Assembly (NCBI RefSeq): GCF_000327385.1
Contig: NW_008707797.1
Location: 3,598,028 to 3,662,027 of the forward strand
Origin: Lottia gigantea
Taxonomy: Eukaryota; Mollusca; Gastropoda; Lottiidae
Length of the DNA: 64,000 nt
Reading direction: 5' to 3'
The notes under the pieces were generated by a model. That model was not told where the DNA came from, ran no database searches, and saw nothing but the letters and a program-made list of their open reading frames with translations. Positions 12,191-25,600 of the stretch are shown here, one piece after another. Positions within the stretch are counted from its first letter, which is position 1, and each line of letters starts with the position of its first letter. Made by a program: the position numbers and the translations under genes.

Positions 12191-15100
12191 ATGAGTTGGA
12201 TAGTAATTTTAGTTGCTGTGTTCATTCTTCTTCTCTTGGCAAAGAATTGGATTCAAAGTTGTACTGAGAGAGCTCTACCCCCGGGACCCTCCCTCGTGAA
12301 CAGTTTTAAGATAATGATGGGTTTTATCTGGAGGGACGATGTAATCAACGTTGCTGATAAACTAGCTTCCAAATACGGGGATATATTTGTTATTCGGTTT
12401 TTAGGACACAATATGGTATTTATGAATAATTCAAGGGTGATCAGAAAGGTTTACTCTGCAGCTGGTTACCGTGATAAAACTAATGATAGAGCTCCGTCGT
12501 TTCTGAGAGCTTATCTCTATCGTGGTGGTAAAGACATAGCTTTCTGTGATTACAGCGATTTTGTTATGAAATTAAGGAAAATTGTACACAATGTAGCGAG
12601 GTTGTACGGTGACGGGATTCGGGAATTTGAAGAGATGGTGTCAAAGCAACTCCGTGATTTAGAAGAAAAATTAGAAAAAGGGGTCGGACAGGAAAAGTTT
12701 GATTTGATGACAGAATTACACGAATCTGTAATCAAAACAGTTCATATCTTTGTAAGTACCTACATACATTTTATATCATTATATCGTGTATAAAAACCTC
12801 CATCAAAACCTTAATCATTTAACTGACGGAGTTGTAAAGAAGAATGGGAAAGCCTATTCCTCGACTGTGTTATAGTACTATGTGGGGCATTGCAAAATGG
12901 CCCAAAATGTTTTGATAGTATCAATAATGGTTCAGTTGTGTATAGTATTGCCAAATTGAACTTTTGAACGTGAGGTAGCATCATATTTTTCATTTTTCAG
13001 ATAACCAACCAAGCACCAGATGAAGAAGTAGTTTCAGTTGTCAGTGATTTTAACTCTAGTTTTAATAAATCATTGACAGTCAATAAAAACATCATTCTAG
13101 GATTATTCCCATGGTTGAAATATCTCCCAGGTGCCAATCGAAGACTGGTTCAGGAGTTGGATACCAATAGTCAACGCTTGATAGAGTTTTACCTCAATCC
13201 AAAAGCCAGGGAGGTTAGTTTTTTATATTGATTAACCAAATACATTTATTATGCCATTTATACAACTTTAGTGTGTTGCAATTTGTCAAGGTTTTGTATT
13301 CTTAACGAATACTTTTATTTATTCTTTGGGTGGCAATCACGGTCTGTTTTCATATTGATTTGTTTTTTTATAATACTGACCATCAGCCTGCCGTAAGGGA
13401 AACTAAAAATGGTATAGCATTACTTGTCATTGGTGTTTCTAGGAAGCATTATTAGAGGGACCGTGCAGGGGGGGGGGGGGGGGGGGGGGATTCTGTTTTC
13501 ATTGATATATGGCAATGACTCATAAACATATTCATTAGAATTTAAAATTTCTTAAATTGAAATTTCAAATAACACATCAATATTGTTTTCATAATCATAA
13601 TGTACTCTCTATCCTCTCTTAACGATACATGACATGTGGCTTTTTTTCAATTATCGTTGGCTATGAAAGTTTACAAGAGTGAAAGACACAGTCACTGAAT
13701 GCCAAAAGGTGTGCAGACATGAGCCCAATTTTCTTTTCTTTACACCAATTATTTAACTGATTCATTCAGTGTATCAATTCAATACAATATTATTACTTTT
13801 TATTATCCAAATGTGTGTAGCATGTTAAAGGAAATGGTGGATTGATTGATACTCTATTAACAGAACAGGCGAAAGATCCCCAACTTACTGATGAATTCCT
13901 CCAGGGTAAAGCTCCAACATAATGTTTAAAATCACTTTCACTTAACTCTTTCTGACTCATGTCATATCTTTGTTAACAAAGCGTACACAGTGGCTTTTCT
14001 ACTACTGGGAGCCAGGGGTAAAGGTTTGGCCTCCCCAAAAAACGAAAAAAGAGCTAGCTTTGACTCAATACACTGACCTCTGTACACACCTCCCCATACA
14101 CTTCCCATTTCTTATCATTGTACACAGTCCAAGCATTGTCTGTGAAACCCTTTATTAACAATTCTTTGGCCCCTCCTTGCCATCCTCATCTTATGATTCA
14201 CTGGGTGTACAACAATTTCAAACTGATCTTTTGTATTCAAGGAGTGATAATGGACGCCGTGGCTGGTGGTTATATCTCAACAGCTGGAGCACTTTGTGGA
14301 TTCTTTCTGCTTATGCTTCATTATCCCGAAGTTCAGCATCGAATACAGGAAGAACTGGACGAGAAGGTCAAAGGGAGACAACCTAGTTTAGACGACAGAC
14401 CGACTTTACATTATACCAATGCTACAGTATTAGAAGTTTTCCGATATATACGACATGTGCCGCTGACTCTACCTCATCAGAGTAAAGAGGATATTGAAAT
14501 AGAAGGTTATAGAATACCAGCTAATTCCCCGGTATGTATTCAAACAGGCGGTTTGTTGACAACATGGACGGTACGGTGAAATTAAGCAAGCAGTTGCAGA
14601 AGGCCATATCCCGTACCTCTTAGGTTTGTGACAGGACTTATATTGTAGCGAAATCCGTTGAAATCCGTTGGCTTCAAGCCATTCAAGGGGCTTGACACCT
14701 CTTGTTTTGCCCCCGCACGTATGTTTCCTAGAAGGATTAATAGTATTGGGTTGACTTTTTCAAGACTAAAACATTAGGCTAATAAAACCCTTGTATTTGG
14801 ATGTGTAGGTTTAGTATTATCTCTTACTTTTATTTCTTTTCCCCAGATCATAGCCAATTTATGGACATCTTTTCGTGGCAGTAACGACTGGGGACCAGAT
14901 GATAATAAATTTAAACCGGAAAGATTTCTTGATAATGAGTGGAAACTGTTGCCAGTTGATCATCCCCTCAGACAGCAGTAAGTTGGCTTAACTAAATATC
15001 ATGTTATACGTTTCAACTGATAGGGGGAGAGGGTTGGTTTTGGTGGTAGAACTAACTGACCTAGTGCTGCGACCCAATAATACTGGCTGACAGTTGACCT

Positions 15101-15629
15101 TAACGCTACTACTCCCTCACACTTAATGGTACCTACAAGCCTATGCAGTGTCCCCACATTGAGTGAGGCTGGTGCCGCCACTGATGCAATTTGGATTTTG
15201 TCGACCAAGTTGCTAAGGCTTACTTTACCTGTTGCTTAAAGCTATTATCGATATGTCCTATGCTTATTAGAACAGCAGATTTTAAAGTCTGTAGTTTCGG
15301 ATTGGAAGGGCAAAGCGAACCAACGAATCAACCTGAAGTGTTAAAATTCGAGAAATTATGTAGACCAATTGTTAAAACGTTATGGATGCCCATACAACTT
15401 TAAAATATTGTCTCTTTTCAGGTGGATCCCATTTGGTATTGGAAAACGAAATTGTGTCGGAGAATCATTTGCCAAGTCTCGTCTGTTTTTATACGTGACA
15501 ACACTATTACAGAAGTTTGAATTTCAAACCGGAAGTAACAAACTCGCATCAGAAGATTCTGCCTATTGGGATAATAATAGTGCCTTACAACCGCCTTTTA
15601 TTAACTGTAAAATTGTTAAACGAAAGTAG
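12191..15629 (+). CDS. Cytochrome P450, CYP2-clan-like, six exons
   Basis: Exons 12191-12751, 13001-13213, 13821-13905, 14242-14531, 14847-14977 and 15422-15629 join in phase to about 495 aa ending at TAG, a normal microsomal P450 length. An N-terminal hydrophobic anchor (about residues 4-17) is followed by the proline hinge LPPGPS. Seen further on: helix K ExxR (EVFR), the PERF-type motif FKPERF and the heme loop PFGIGKRNCVG with the thiolate cysteine. The family uses heme and P450 reductase to oxidise lipophilic substrates at the ER. Two conserved positions differ: in the I-helix, aligned by the downstream HYPEVQ, the acid-alcohol pair of AGxET is replaced (AGGYIST has Ile at the acid position and Ser at the Thr position); and the helix C Trp of WxxxR appears to be Phe. 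Subfamily and substrate cannot be told from sequence alone. It is transcribed away from RB1CC1 and towards vitellogenin. Confidence 0.93.
13470..13490 (+). repeat. Poly-G tract in P450 intron 2
   Basis: About 20 consecutive G residues following GTGCA, in an intron. Such runs are prone to length error in assemblies and can form G-quadruplex structure in RNA. Confidence 0.9.
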
Positions 15630-16651
15630 ATTAAAATTTTCCTGTTTACGTGTACTTAACCAAAATAAATGTGTTTCGTGGATAGGTGGAAGACATCCTG
15701 AGTGGGGTGTGGAATTTTGCCCCTGTCCACTGTAGTTATGGTCTTGAGGGTAAGGTGAATAGTAGGACTTATCGTGATGGCACAATTTTCAGACTATCTA
15801 CAGATAATGGAAAACATAAATCCTGGGCATCAATATGCGATGTCAATATGCGATTCGTTTCATGGGCTTGTACGACATAGAGTAGAGAAGTTTGAAAAAT
15901 AGAACATATTCTTTCTGCAAGCCAAGCATTTATTATATTCATTTTTTATGGAGACACAAACAATAACAATTAACGAATAAACAACAATATAGATCGATTC
16001 AAACTAGATTCTTGAAAAATAAACATATTTCATATTCCCATTATCCTTTGAAAAAGTTTTATATTCGGAGGCACCCAAAAAACTGTTAAAAAGACTGGTT
16101 ATGAGGTATATTTGACTTTTGACCTAATAATCATGGGTATCAGGATCCAAACCAAAGTGTATGAGAGCAATGCCACTTAGTAAAATCTTTATTTAGTCAA
16201 GCTTTGCATCAGATTCAGCATACGGAAACTGCCGATGATTGCCGATTTTCATTTCCGGTTAAAATCTTAAGGAGTATAAATAATTACCAATAAAATATGC
16301 TTATTTTTAAAATAAGACACGTCACTCTTATACAAATATACATAACACACAATAAGCCGATTATATTTTGCAATATATAGTTTATTCAAGGAGCAAACTG
16401 GAATATGTAACTAGGGGAGATAAGATAAATTTGTTTCATATGATACAGTAAATAGTTCAATTGTTCTAAAAGTAATAATTTACGGTATTGGATAGACCAT
16501 ACCCGAGTCATTTATGAGATATATACGTATACCACAGAAGTGGTTTTGAAAGCAGTGTTGCTCCTTGAAGTCGATTTAGACGTTCCAAGTCGTTGCCGTA
16601 TCAGTCCAATGAGATCATAATACAGTAAAATTGAGTAAAATAAAAAAAGAT
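15630..16651. other. Convergent 3' regions of the P450 and vitellogenin
   Basis: The P450 stop is followed by AATAAA at about 15664. On the minus strand, TTTATT occurrences (about 16188 and 16381) could serve as vitellogenin polyadenylation signals. I see no further gene in this stretch. Confidence 0.5.
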
Positions 16652-19600
16652 TTAAGCCTTCTGGCATTTTTTAGCATTCTTCATGATTATACTGAATGCT
16701 ACAGGCTTGCCTTCAACTTCTGTTAAAACTCGTCTCTCTGCTTCAGCGATTAACTTCTGAGCCTCGCTGGTACTGGTGTTCAAACAAGTGAATTCAACTC
16801 GTTTCTTGTTTCTATCAGCGAATCGACAGCCACTTGGACATTCAGCAACAGGCTCTAGAGAGAAACAGGCTCTCTTTCCTTTACTTCGTGTTTTTACTAT
16901 GGTTCTTTCTACGGGAGCACATGCAGGACCTAGAAAGACATATGATGAAATATTTTCTAAATCTGTAACCGTTAGTTTAAAAAGATGGGTATTGGAACAG
17001 GGTGACATTTAATACCCTTCGATTAATTTGTCTTTACCCATGACTTACAAGAACACATTTGTTTTCTCCATTTGTAAACGGCCATACTTATATCCGGCCT
17101 TGAATAAATGTAAATTCATATTTCAAATAACGTTAAAAAATGTTTGTGATAATCTCTTTAAAAGTAACAGAGTGATCGGCCATTGGTAATAATTTCCTCG
17201 TTGCATACTGCATGGCGTTGAGGCCAATGTTGTAAGAACCTGTCGATCATGTTATAAAGATATGCTTACCTTCTCGGCTAAATTGTACTGGACTAGGACT
17301 CATGGTTGAGGGTTCATCATCCGGGTAATTGGCAGTGGCTGGGGTATCTGGGTCATTTGGTGCGGAACAACTTCCGTTATTGACAATGTAACTGGTAGCG
17401 AAAGGCATCGGTGATTCGAAGATCTTGCCAGTTGGACCCTGTAATTCTTTAGTTATCTGACCATCAAAGTTGCTGCAGAGACCACAAGTCTTGCCACGGA
17501 ACATCACGGATGGCTGCAATCAAAATTAAAACTTGATTTTATAAACAAATGAATTCATACAAAAATGATAAATAATGAAGAAAATTAAGCTCCATTCAGC
17601 CTCTAATTTTCAAACTTCAACCGTCTTGGTCAATTAGCTCAACACCTCAACATTATAAAGAGAAGTTGCTTGGAAGCTGTATCAAACCCAAACAATACAA
17701 TTTCAGGAAAGGCGCAGGAAGTTCCTGAGCGAAATCAGGATATTGTTCGGTTGTCTGAGCAAGTTTCATATAACAGGAATTATGAAGCCCTTTCTTTTAA
17801 TCTAGGATTGACCAAATCGAGCTAATACGCTAATATAACTAAACACAAAGTCTGTATTTGTTGGTGTAAATCAATATCGCAATTTTTTTTATCAAAGAAT
17901 AAGTTACTTACTGAAACTTGGACATAGTAAGCGTCAGTCATTACAGTAAGACCAATAACTGGCAGGTCCACCATGATCATCTTCTGGTAAGATTTGTAGA
18001 CAACCATTATCTTGATAGCAACAGCTGGTCTGAAACAAGAAAACATACCCCTCACTAACAATTATGGGGTCATTTTGAAAACAATGTCATGCAGGTGCAG
18101 TCAAATAAAAATATATCAGATAATAACTAATATTATTAAACTTATAACTACTTTGGAGGTTTCTACTACTATACTACCTTTACACCCGATTTTGCAAATT
18201 TTTGAATGAGATTATTGATTGACGGAAATGTCTTACTGGTGCAGATTTTTATTACACAAACAACTGATACCAACAACATGCAAATTTTTCAACGCATGAT
18301 CATTGATTGGCTTTCACTGCCAAAACACCAAGACAGAACGCTCAGAAAGATGCTGATAATGGCCAAATTAGATGGTGATTCATATTTTTCTGACGATCCC
18401 ATTTTAGCTTTTATAAATCATACACTTACCTATTGTAGCTAAGGGTCTTTTCGATAACAACAGGTGTTTCCATGGAAACGGATTTAACGGTGCCATCAAT
18501 TTTTACTGTTGGAATTTCAGAACCCGATGGAACAATTTCAATCACGTGACCCAAAGCCATTACCTCTATTACCTATAATTAAAATAACATATTATGGGAT
18601 AGATATGTTCAGCCCCACTAATTATATAAGGGACAATTGTTTATGGAATGGATGAATCAGAGGATGAATCCTTCTTGCCACCTGTGGTAGTTTTTATGGG
18701 TAAAGTTGAACATCTTGGTTTTTTTTTCAATTTACCTTAGATGCATTCCAAACAGCTCGTGGTGCAGCAGGCATAACGGTTGGTCTAGCAATTACGGCGA
18801 ATGATTTACTAGGTGAACAATCCATAGCTAATACTGTAGGACAAGTTCCCAGTTTTGGTACAGGGATAAAAGCAGTGTCAAATGTCCTGATGAGGGGTCC
18901 GCTCCATTCGCATTTAGCTACATATAAAAAAAAACAATACATATATAATACCATCGATCAATTAACAATGGGCGATATATTAACTTCCGGTTATACGGTT
19001 TTCTGTAATTACAAGCTAACCTGCTTGTCATTTGCAAAAGTGAAACGGAGTCGAATTCAGTTGAATATAGCAAACATTTGAAACTACATACATATACATG
19101 AATACATGCTCATAACTCTTTTGAATAACATTGCCAATCAACAAGAAAAGCATAAAATGAAAAGAGGAGACCATTTGATTGGATGATATTTTAGAGACTT
19201 AGAACCGAATTTCCTCAAATCATTGATAAGAAATTGGCAAAATAAACAATAAACTTAACATCTGGATCTGCACTGTAATGAAATTGAATTTCACACACTT
19301 ACCTGGTAGTTTCCAGTATGTCAATGTACCTTCAACTAAAGTGCTTCTAGGCAAAGCTGATATTGGGAAGGCACTCCAAACAAGTGGACAAATGCGTAAT
19401 CCAGTGAAAATGGCACTTTCTTTTGGTGCAGTAACAAACATATCCAGCATCTAAAATAAAAAATGAAGTGAAAGTAAAAGGAGTTTTACACTGTACGTGT
19501 TCGCTACTGTTTGGGCCAATGGAGGATACGCTTATTGTGGTCTGACTGGAACACTCTGAAATCTTGGTTCTGACATATCTGTGTTATGTATAACAGTATT

Positions 19601-22600
19601 ATAAAACAGACTATGGCGTTTAAAACAGCTTCAGAGCAAAATATATCAGTAAATAAGTTATTTCTATTACTTTCAGATGATTGTGATGAGTCAGAGTCTT
19701 CAGACTATGATAACGCTTCATTTCGTTATTATAAATGTTCTAACTACATTTAACAACAGACAAATATATATTCTAATTTCGTGACCCGTGTATTTATGGG
19801 CATGCTATTCCCATGTCACCCTACACTACTTACTCTTTCATTGATAGCTCTGTATACCATCAATGTACTGAGTTTATTTGGTGTCACGGCGTCAGGTGGT
19901 GTTGGTATAGACACAAGATTTTTATAAAACGAACCAACCACAGCATTTCTTAACCAGTACACAACTCGCATTACTCTTGGTGAAAGACTTGTCTGAAACA
20001 GTAACCAATAATAAAATCTTTTCTGTTAAATACTGCTCAATACATCAATTGTAGAGCCTTATATTAAAATAGAACCCGAATCATGTTGTTACTGAGAGGT
20101 TCATGAGGCGCTTTGTAGTCTAGCATAACATATTTTGATTAATATCAATTTTGATCAATTATTTTCTGCGTCATAAAACAGATTGCACGGAAAACCTAAG
20201 AGAAAATAGGGAAATAGTATGGATTTATAGAGGAGGAGGGTAATGCAATTGATCAAGGATCCTGAAGGGGGTATGACAAAGAATAGAAGTTGAAAACCCC
20301 TGTTACAGGTGGTAAGAGCTTAACGGCTGGGGAATGCTTAAATGGAGAGATTTCTACGCGCATAGTAAGAAAGTTACTGTTCAGGGATTTCATATTGAAA
20401 ACAAGACTGTAAATTTACCGGGTTTGGTGAGCTGGCAAGAATATGAATGTGTCTGTATACATTCAATTCAACGATCCATTTCTTCGTTGCAGAAATCATA
20501 CGAGCAGGTCCGGTACCTTCCATCAAAGCTCTACGGAAGGTTGCTGCTTGAGCAAAGGGGTCAATCTGAGACATCTCATTCAAAATTTGTTCAACAGATT
20601 TCGAACCATAGATCTGAAAATAGCAAAAATGATAATAACGTCACTTGTTAAGTGTGGCATTTAGGATCACCTAGTTTTACAGATCTTAGAATACTGTCAA
20701 AATATGTTCTGTTTCTAAACCGAAACATTACGAAATAGTCATATATTGAACAGAAAATCGTCACGAAAGATTGTGTTGAATGCTCCGAACATTTATTTTT
20801 GGGATTCAATAAATTGAAGCCTGAGCCAAATTTCAGACTATGTGATCCCACTTTACAACAACCGAGACTCGCAATTGGGGATCCTTTCTACCAGCTGATC
20901 CTTGGCCTATCCTCTTGGCACTCATCCTTTCTTGATTATCCATTTACAGCTGGGTCGACTGGAATTATGTGAAGAGGACCTATTCAAAATTCAAAATAAC
21001 CCCAAAAAACGAACCTTAATGTTTAGATATGGTGATGGTGAAGAGGATCCATATTCCACGTTGATGAAGCCAACTATTCCATTTGGTGTACCAGAAAGTG
21101 GCTGCACTCCATATCTCTCTTGAAGTAAGAGACTCGGAGGAACATTATGGCGTTTGGCCTCCTCCTTGTATTTCTGCCATACCGTCTCTGTTTCGGTCTG
21201 GAATTTGCGGATTGCTGTTGTCACGGTCGTTGGTATTTTGGTCTTGAAATGTGATGCCTCGTTTATGCTTTCGGTAAAAATAGCCTTCAATTTGGCACAC
21301 AGCGTCTTGAAGATGTGAGTAGTCGTTGGTAAAGCTGATGTGTCGGACCAGAAGGTGCTAGAAGTAACAATTGTGTCCATCTGCGTCAAGACGTAACGAA
21401 TCTTTTCAGTAATAAAGGTACAGGCTGTTTTGATTTCAGTTCTGGAATTCAAAGTTGGGATAGTTTTCACCTTGGTATCCACAGTTGTAAGAAGTGTCAA
21501 TAACTTCGTCAGGTCCGTTGTTGGAGTGTTATCTGCATCTACATCTGCATTTAATACACCCGGTGGAACATTATGACGTTTTGCCTCTTCCTTGTATGTC
21601 TGCCATACCGTCTCTGTTTCAGTCTGGAATTTGTGGATTACAGTTGTCATTTTCGTTGGTATCTTGTTCTTAAACTGTGATGCCTCGTTCATACTTTCAG
21701 TAAAAATAGTCTTCAATTTGGCACACAGTTTCTTGAATATGCGAGTGGTTATTGGTAAGGTTGCTGTGTCGGTCCAGAACGTGTCAGAAGTTACAATAGT
21801 GTTCATCTCCGTCAAAGCGTAACGAATCTTCTCAGTAATATATGTACAGTCTCTTTTGATATCAGTTTCGGAAGTCAAAGATGGGATGATTTTGACCTTA
21901 TATTCCACAGCTGTAAGAATGACCAATAACTTTGTTAGTTCGGTTGTTGGTCCACCAGCTGATAATTTTCCTCTGTGCTTTTCAACTTCAGCGTGGTATC
22001 GGGTGATGAGTTTTCTAATTTCTGCGAGGAAAGCTTCTATTTTCGTCTCCATTCCCTGAGGAGCAGATCTTTTGCTGGATTCTCTTTTGGCAGTTTCAAC
22101 TGTCGTTTGGAGTTCTCTCAACAATTCAGAAAACATATTTTCTGCTTCTGATTTTGCGGATGGGTTGGTCCAGATTTCGCCTGATGTCAAGACAGTTCTT
22201 ATTTCAGGAATAAGATTTTCAATTTTTCTAGTTAATTCTGTGCACGTCTTCTTGATGGTAGTTTTGGGTTCTGAGGGCATTTTGTTAATAGTTGATCTTA
22301 ATTCATTGACTTTTTCTACCATTGCTCTGATCTTTGGAACTGGACTCATACCCTCTGGCATTCTTGGAATGTGGTGTTCGGCAGCACGTCTGTGGACTTC
22401 TTCAATCATTTTCTCAACTTCTTTCATAGACATTGCCAATTCTGATTCAATTCTTGGAGATTTTGGTGACATGCGTTTACATTTTTCTGCAGCATGTGAT
22501 AATTCAACCTTCATCTTTTCAGCCATTTCACTGAACATTTCAGGAGAATGAGATGGTTTTTCAAATAAAGCACCAGAGTTCATGATGGCTCTCATTTCTC

Positions 22601-25600
22601 TGATGACATTGCTTGCAGTGGCATTTGCTTCCTCACACATTGGCCTCATCTTTGGTGGTGCCATTGATGACATTCTAGAGACGATACTGCTGACCTTTGA
22701 CACTTCTTCCATCAGTTCGTGGATCTTCATATCTACCGATCTCATTGCAGTTCTGGAAAGGAAGACATGACTTTCTTCGGCATGAGAAGGAGCTGATGCG
22801 GCATACTTCTTAATGGCGGTTGAAAGATATGGAATGAGTGTGTTCATTTTCATATTAATGGCGTTCACCTCCTGGACGGCAGCTATTTCAGCTGGAATAC
22901 TCATTAGGCCAACCTTGACTTTGCTGATCATCTGTTTACACTCTGTTGCTGCTGTCAAGAGGCTGACAACAACTGGAATTGACGGTGGCGTGGGTGAGGT
23001 AGTTAAACTTGTTGTTACTGTTTCCAACTCGTTGACAATTTTTCTGGCCAATTCCAAAGCCCTGGTTAATTTAGCTGTTGCTTTTTCTACTCCCGGTTCG
23101 GCTTCTATTGTGAGCACTTCAGCAATTGCTTCAATCATGTAGTTGTAAATCTCCTGAACTGCAGTCCACGCCTGTTTATCTTCACTCATAAGAGCTGGTA
23201 CAATTCTATTGGAAGACAATTCGGTGTAAAATACGCTCAAGGCTTTGATACCTAGTAATCGAGTTTGTACATTTGCTATTTTTGCAAACTTGCCAAGTCT
23301 AAGGATTTCAGTTGGAGAAGAGGGAATTGGGTGGAACTTGTAAACATAAGCGTTCATGGTGAACATTTTAATGATTTGATGTTTAATAGCGGCTTGGGTC
23401 ATCAGGTTTGCAGATATAGTTACATTGGCTTTCAGGTCTTGTGGTCGGACTTTTATTATGGATTTTAATGATTCACTGGCGGTGTTGATGATTGGCTCTG
23501 TGTTGGGTACCGATGTATTGTAAGATGATGCTAAAGTCTTCAGTATTCCAGCTTGCAGTTTAGTCAATTTGACTAATGGACCAATAGCAGGAGAGTTTGT
23601 CACCTCTGATGGAAATTGTGCATTGTGTTCCTCAATCATGGCAAAGTATGGAGAAATTGTAGCCTGGAAGGTTTTGATCATCGTTAGCGTTTTGGTCCAT
23701 AATTCCTCGCCTTTGGTGAAAGCAACAATATTACTGACGTCCTTGGCCATGGCAGAGAGAGCAGTTACAATTTCCTTTTGTTTTAAGATGGCGAATTGAG
23801 CCACTGTATTTTCAACTGCATTGACATTTTTATTTCTGGTGATTCTTGCAGTTTGGTTGTTAACTGCTTCTAATAATGTAGCTTGTTTGTTGTACAAATC
23901 GATCGTTTTGGCCTCTCCAATAAAGTAGTTGAATGGATCTAGAGAGGTGACAAGGGTATCTTTTACAAAATTAGCACCAGTAATCAATTGTCTCAATATG
24001 GGTTCCCATGTTCTCAGTGTCGGACTCTTGGAGACAGCAGCAATATTTACTACTGCTCGCTCGATTGTTTCCAAGGGATCTTCTTCGACTGGGAAAGCAC
24101 GGCGTGTAGCAGTTGTCAGAGCAGTTGTTTCCATTGACCGTAATAATGCATGATGACTCTTGTGTTGTAAGATAAATTTCATGCTGTTGTGTAGTTGAGT
24201 TAGATATGCAGGTTCGAACAAAGTTTCTGGTAGAACGAATGTTTTTGGATATTTTACTTCACTGTGGATGAGGACCTGGAAGGAGAAAGAGAGAAGAAGA
24301 GTCTTAATATTGGGAATTCAATACCATTTTGAAACCGGTTTACTTACAGTAGCTCGATTACCTTAGGGACTGGTTAAAGCAAGTCCATAACATACTTGCG
24401 TCAACACTCCATAGTAGGATATTAACATGTATTTACCATTGTATTTGGCCCCAGGTTGATTCTTCCATGTCGTTTGATAATTCATTTTAGGCTACCTTTC
24501 GAATTTCGAATGTGCTAGCGTAAAATTAATCTTGATATGAACTTATTTCAACTCCAAAGACCCGCCTAAAAATCATGAAATAAACTGGGGTTTTATGTCC
24601 TACACTCAATATCCATGATTGTGTTAAGAAACCGATTTAAAAACATTACCTCCTTAGGTTCAACATTCAGTTCAGGGACAGAAGCTCGGACGAATCGACC
24701 GGCGAATTGATGAGTAAATCCTCGTTCTCCTCGAACCCACATCAGTTCAGTATGAACCACCGGTGTTTCTCCTGCTTTAACAACAGCCACTAAGCCCCAC
24801 TTTCTACCCATTGCAGATAAGGCATGGACGTCTCTGATTTTTGCCTTGAGTTTCGATCTCAGGGAGGCGATGGATATTTCAACTCTCTTCAGATTGGCGA
24901 AGTCAGCTAGTTTTACTGAAAAAAAGAAAATGATCCAGTATGTGGCAAATAGTAACAATCAATTAAAATTTTTAAGTTGTCACACCTTTAAAATTATTGA
25001 CAAAACAAATCTAACTCACAATTTTAGACATTACTATTTGTAGAGGCTATCATTTGAGCCACACATACGAAATAAATACGTGAAATCAAAGAAATATCAC
25101 GATAACATTTTCAGAAGTAGAGTTTCTAATGTTCAGAAGGGAGGTTGCTATAGAAAACGGGGGTTGCCCTATACACATACCTGAAGAAGATTCAATTTCT
25201 ACGGAGCCCGAATCTTCCCCACTTTCAGATGGTTCACTGTCATCCCAAAGACACATGGTCAGTTTGGAGAAAATGCTGCTACAGCTGCTGGATTTGGCAA
25301 CGGAACTTTCGTTTCTTGATGCAGATGTGAAGGCAATTTCTACGGTTACTGGTTTGGGTGTAGTTTCAGCAGGACTTGCGGTGAGATACAGATTAGTTAA
25401 ACCGAATAGAGGACAGGCGTACCACGGCTTGTTGATGCCTCTGGTTGCTGTTTTACCAGCTAAGGTAAGCTTGAGTCCAGAAGATCCTCGGGTGACGTTA
25501 TAAAAAACCTGGAATTCACACAACATTTGATTGCTCTTCAATATAGCTAGCTATCACAGATTCTCGCTCAACTTTAAAAAGGTGTTCAATGCCATCAAGA

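Noticed and set aside
21592-24153. Several plus-strand open frames of 60-159 codons opposite the giant vitellogenin exon
   Set aside because: Shadow frames of the long minus-strand coding exon, which has a well-supported frame and phase at both ends.
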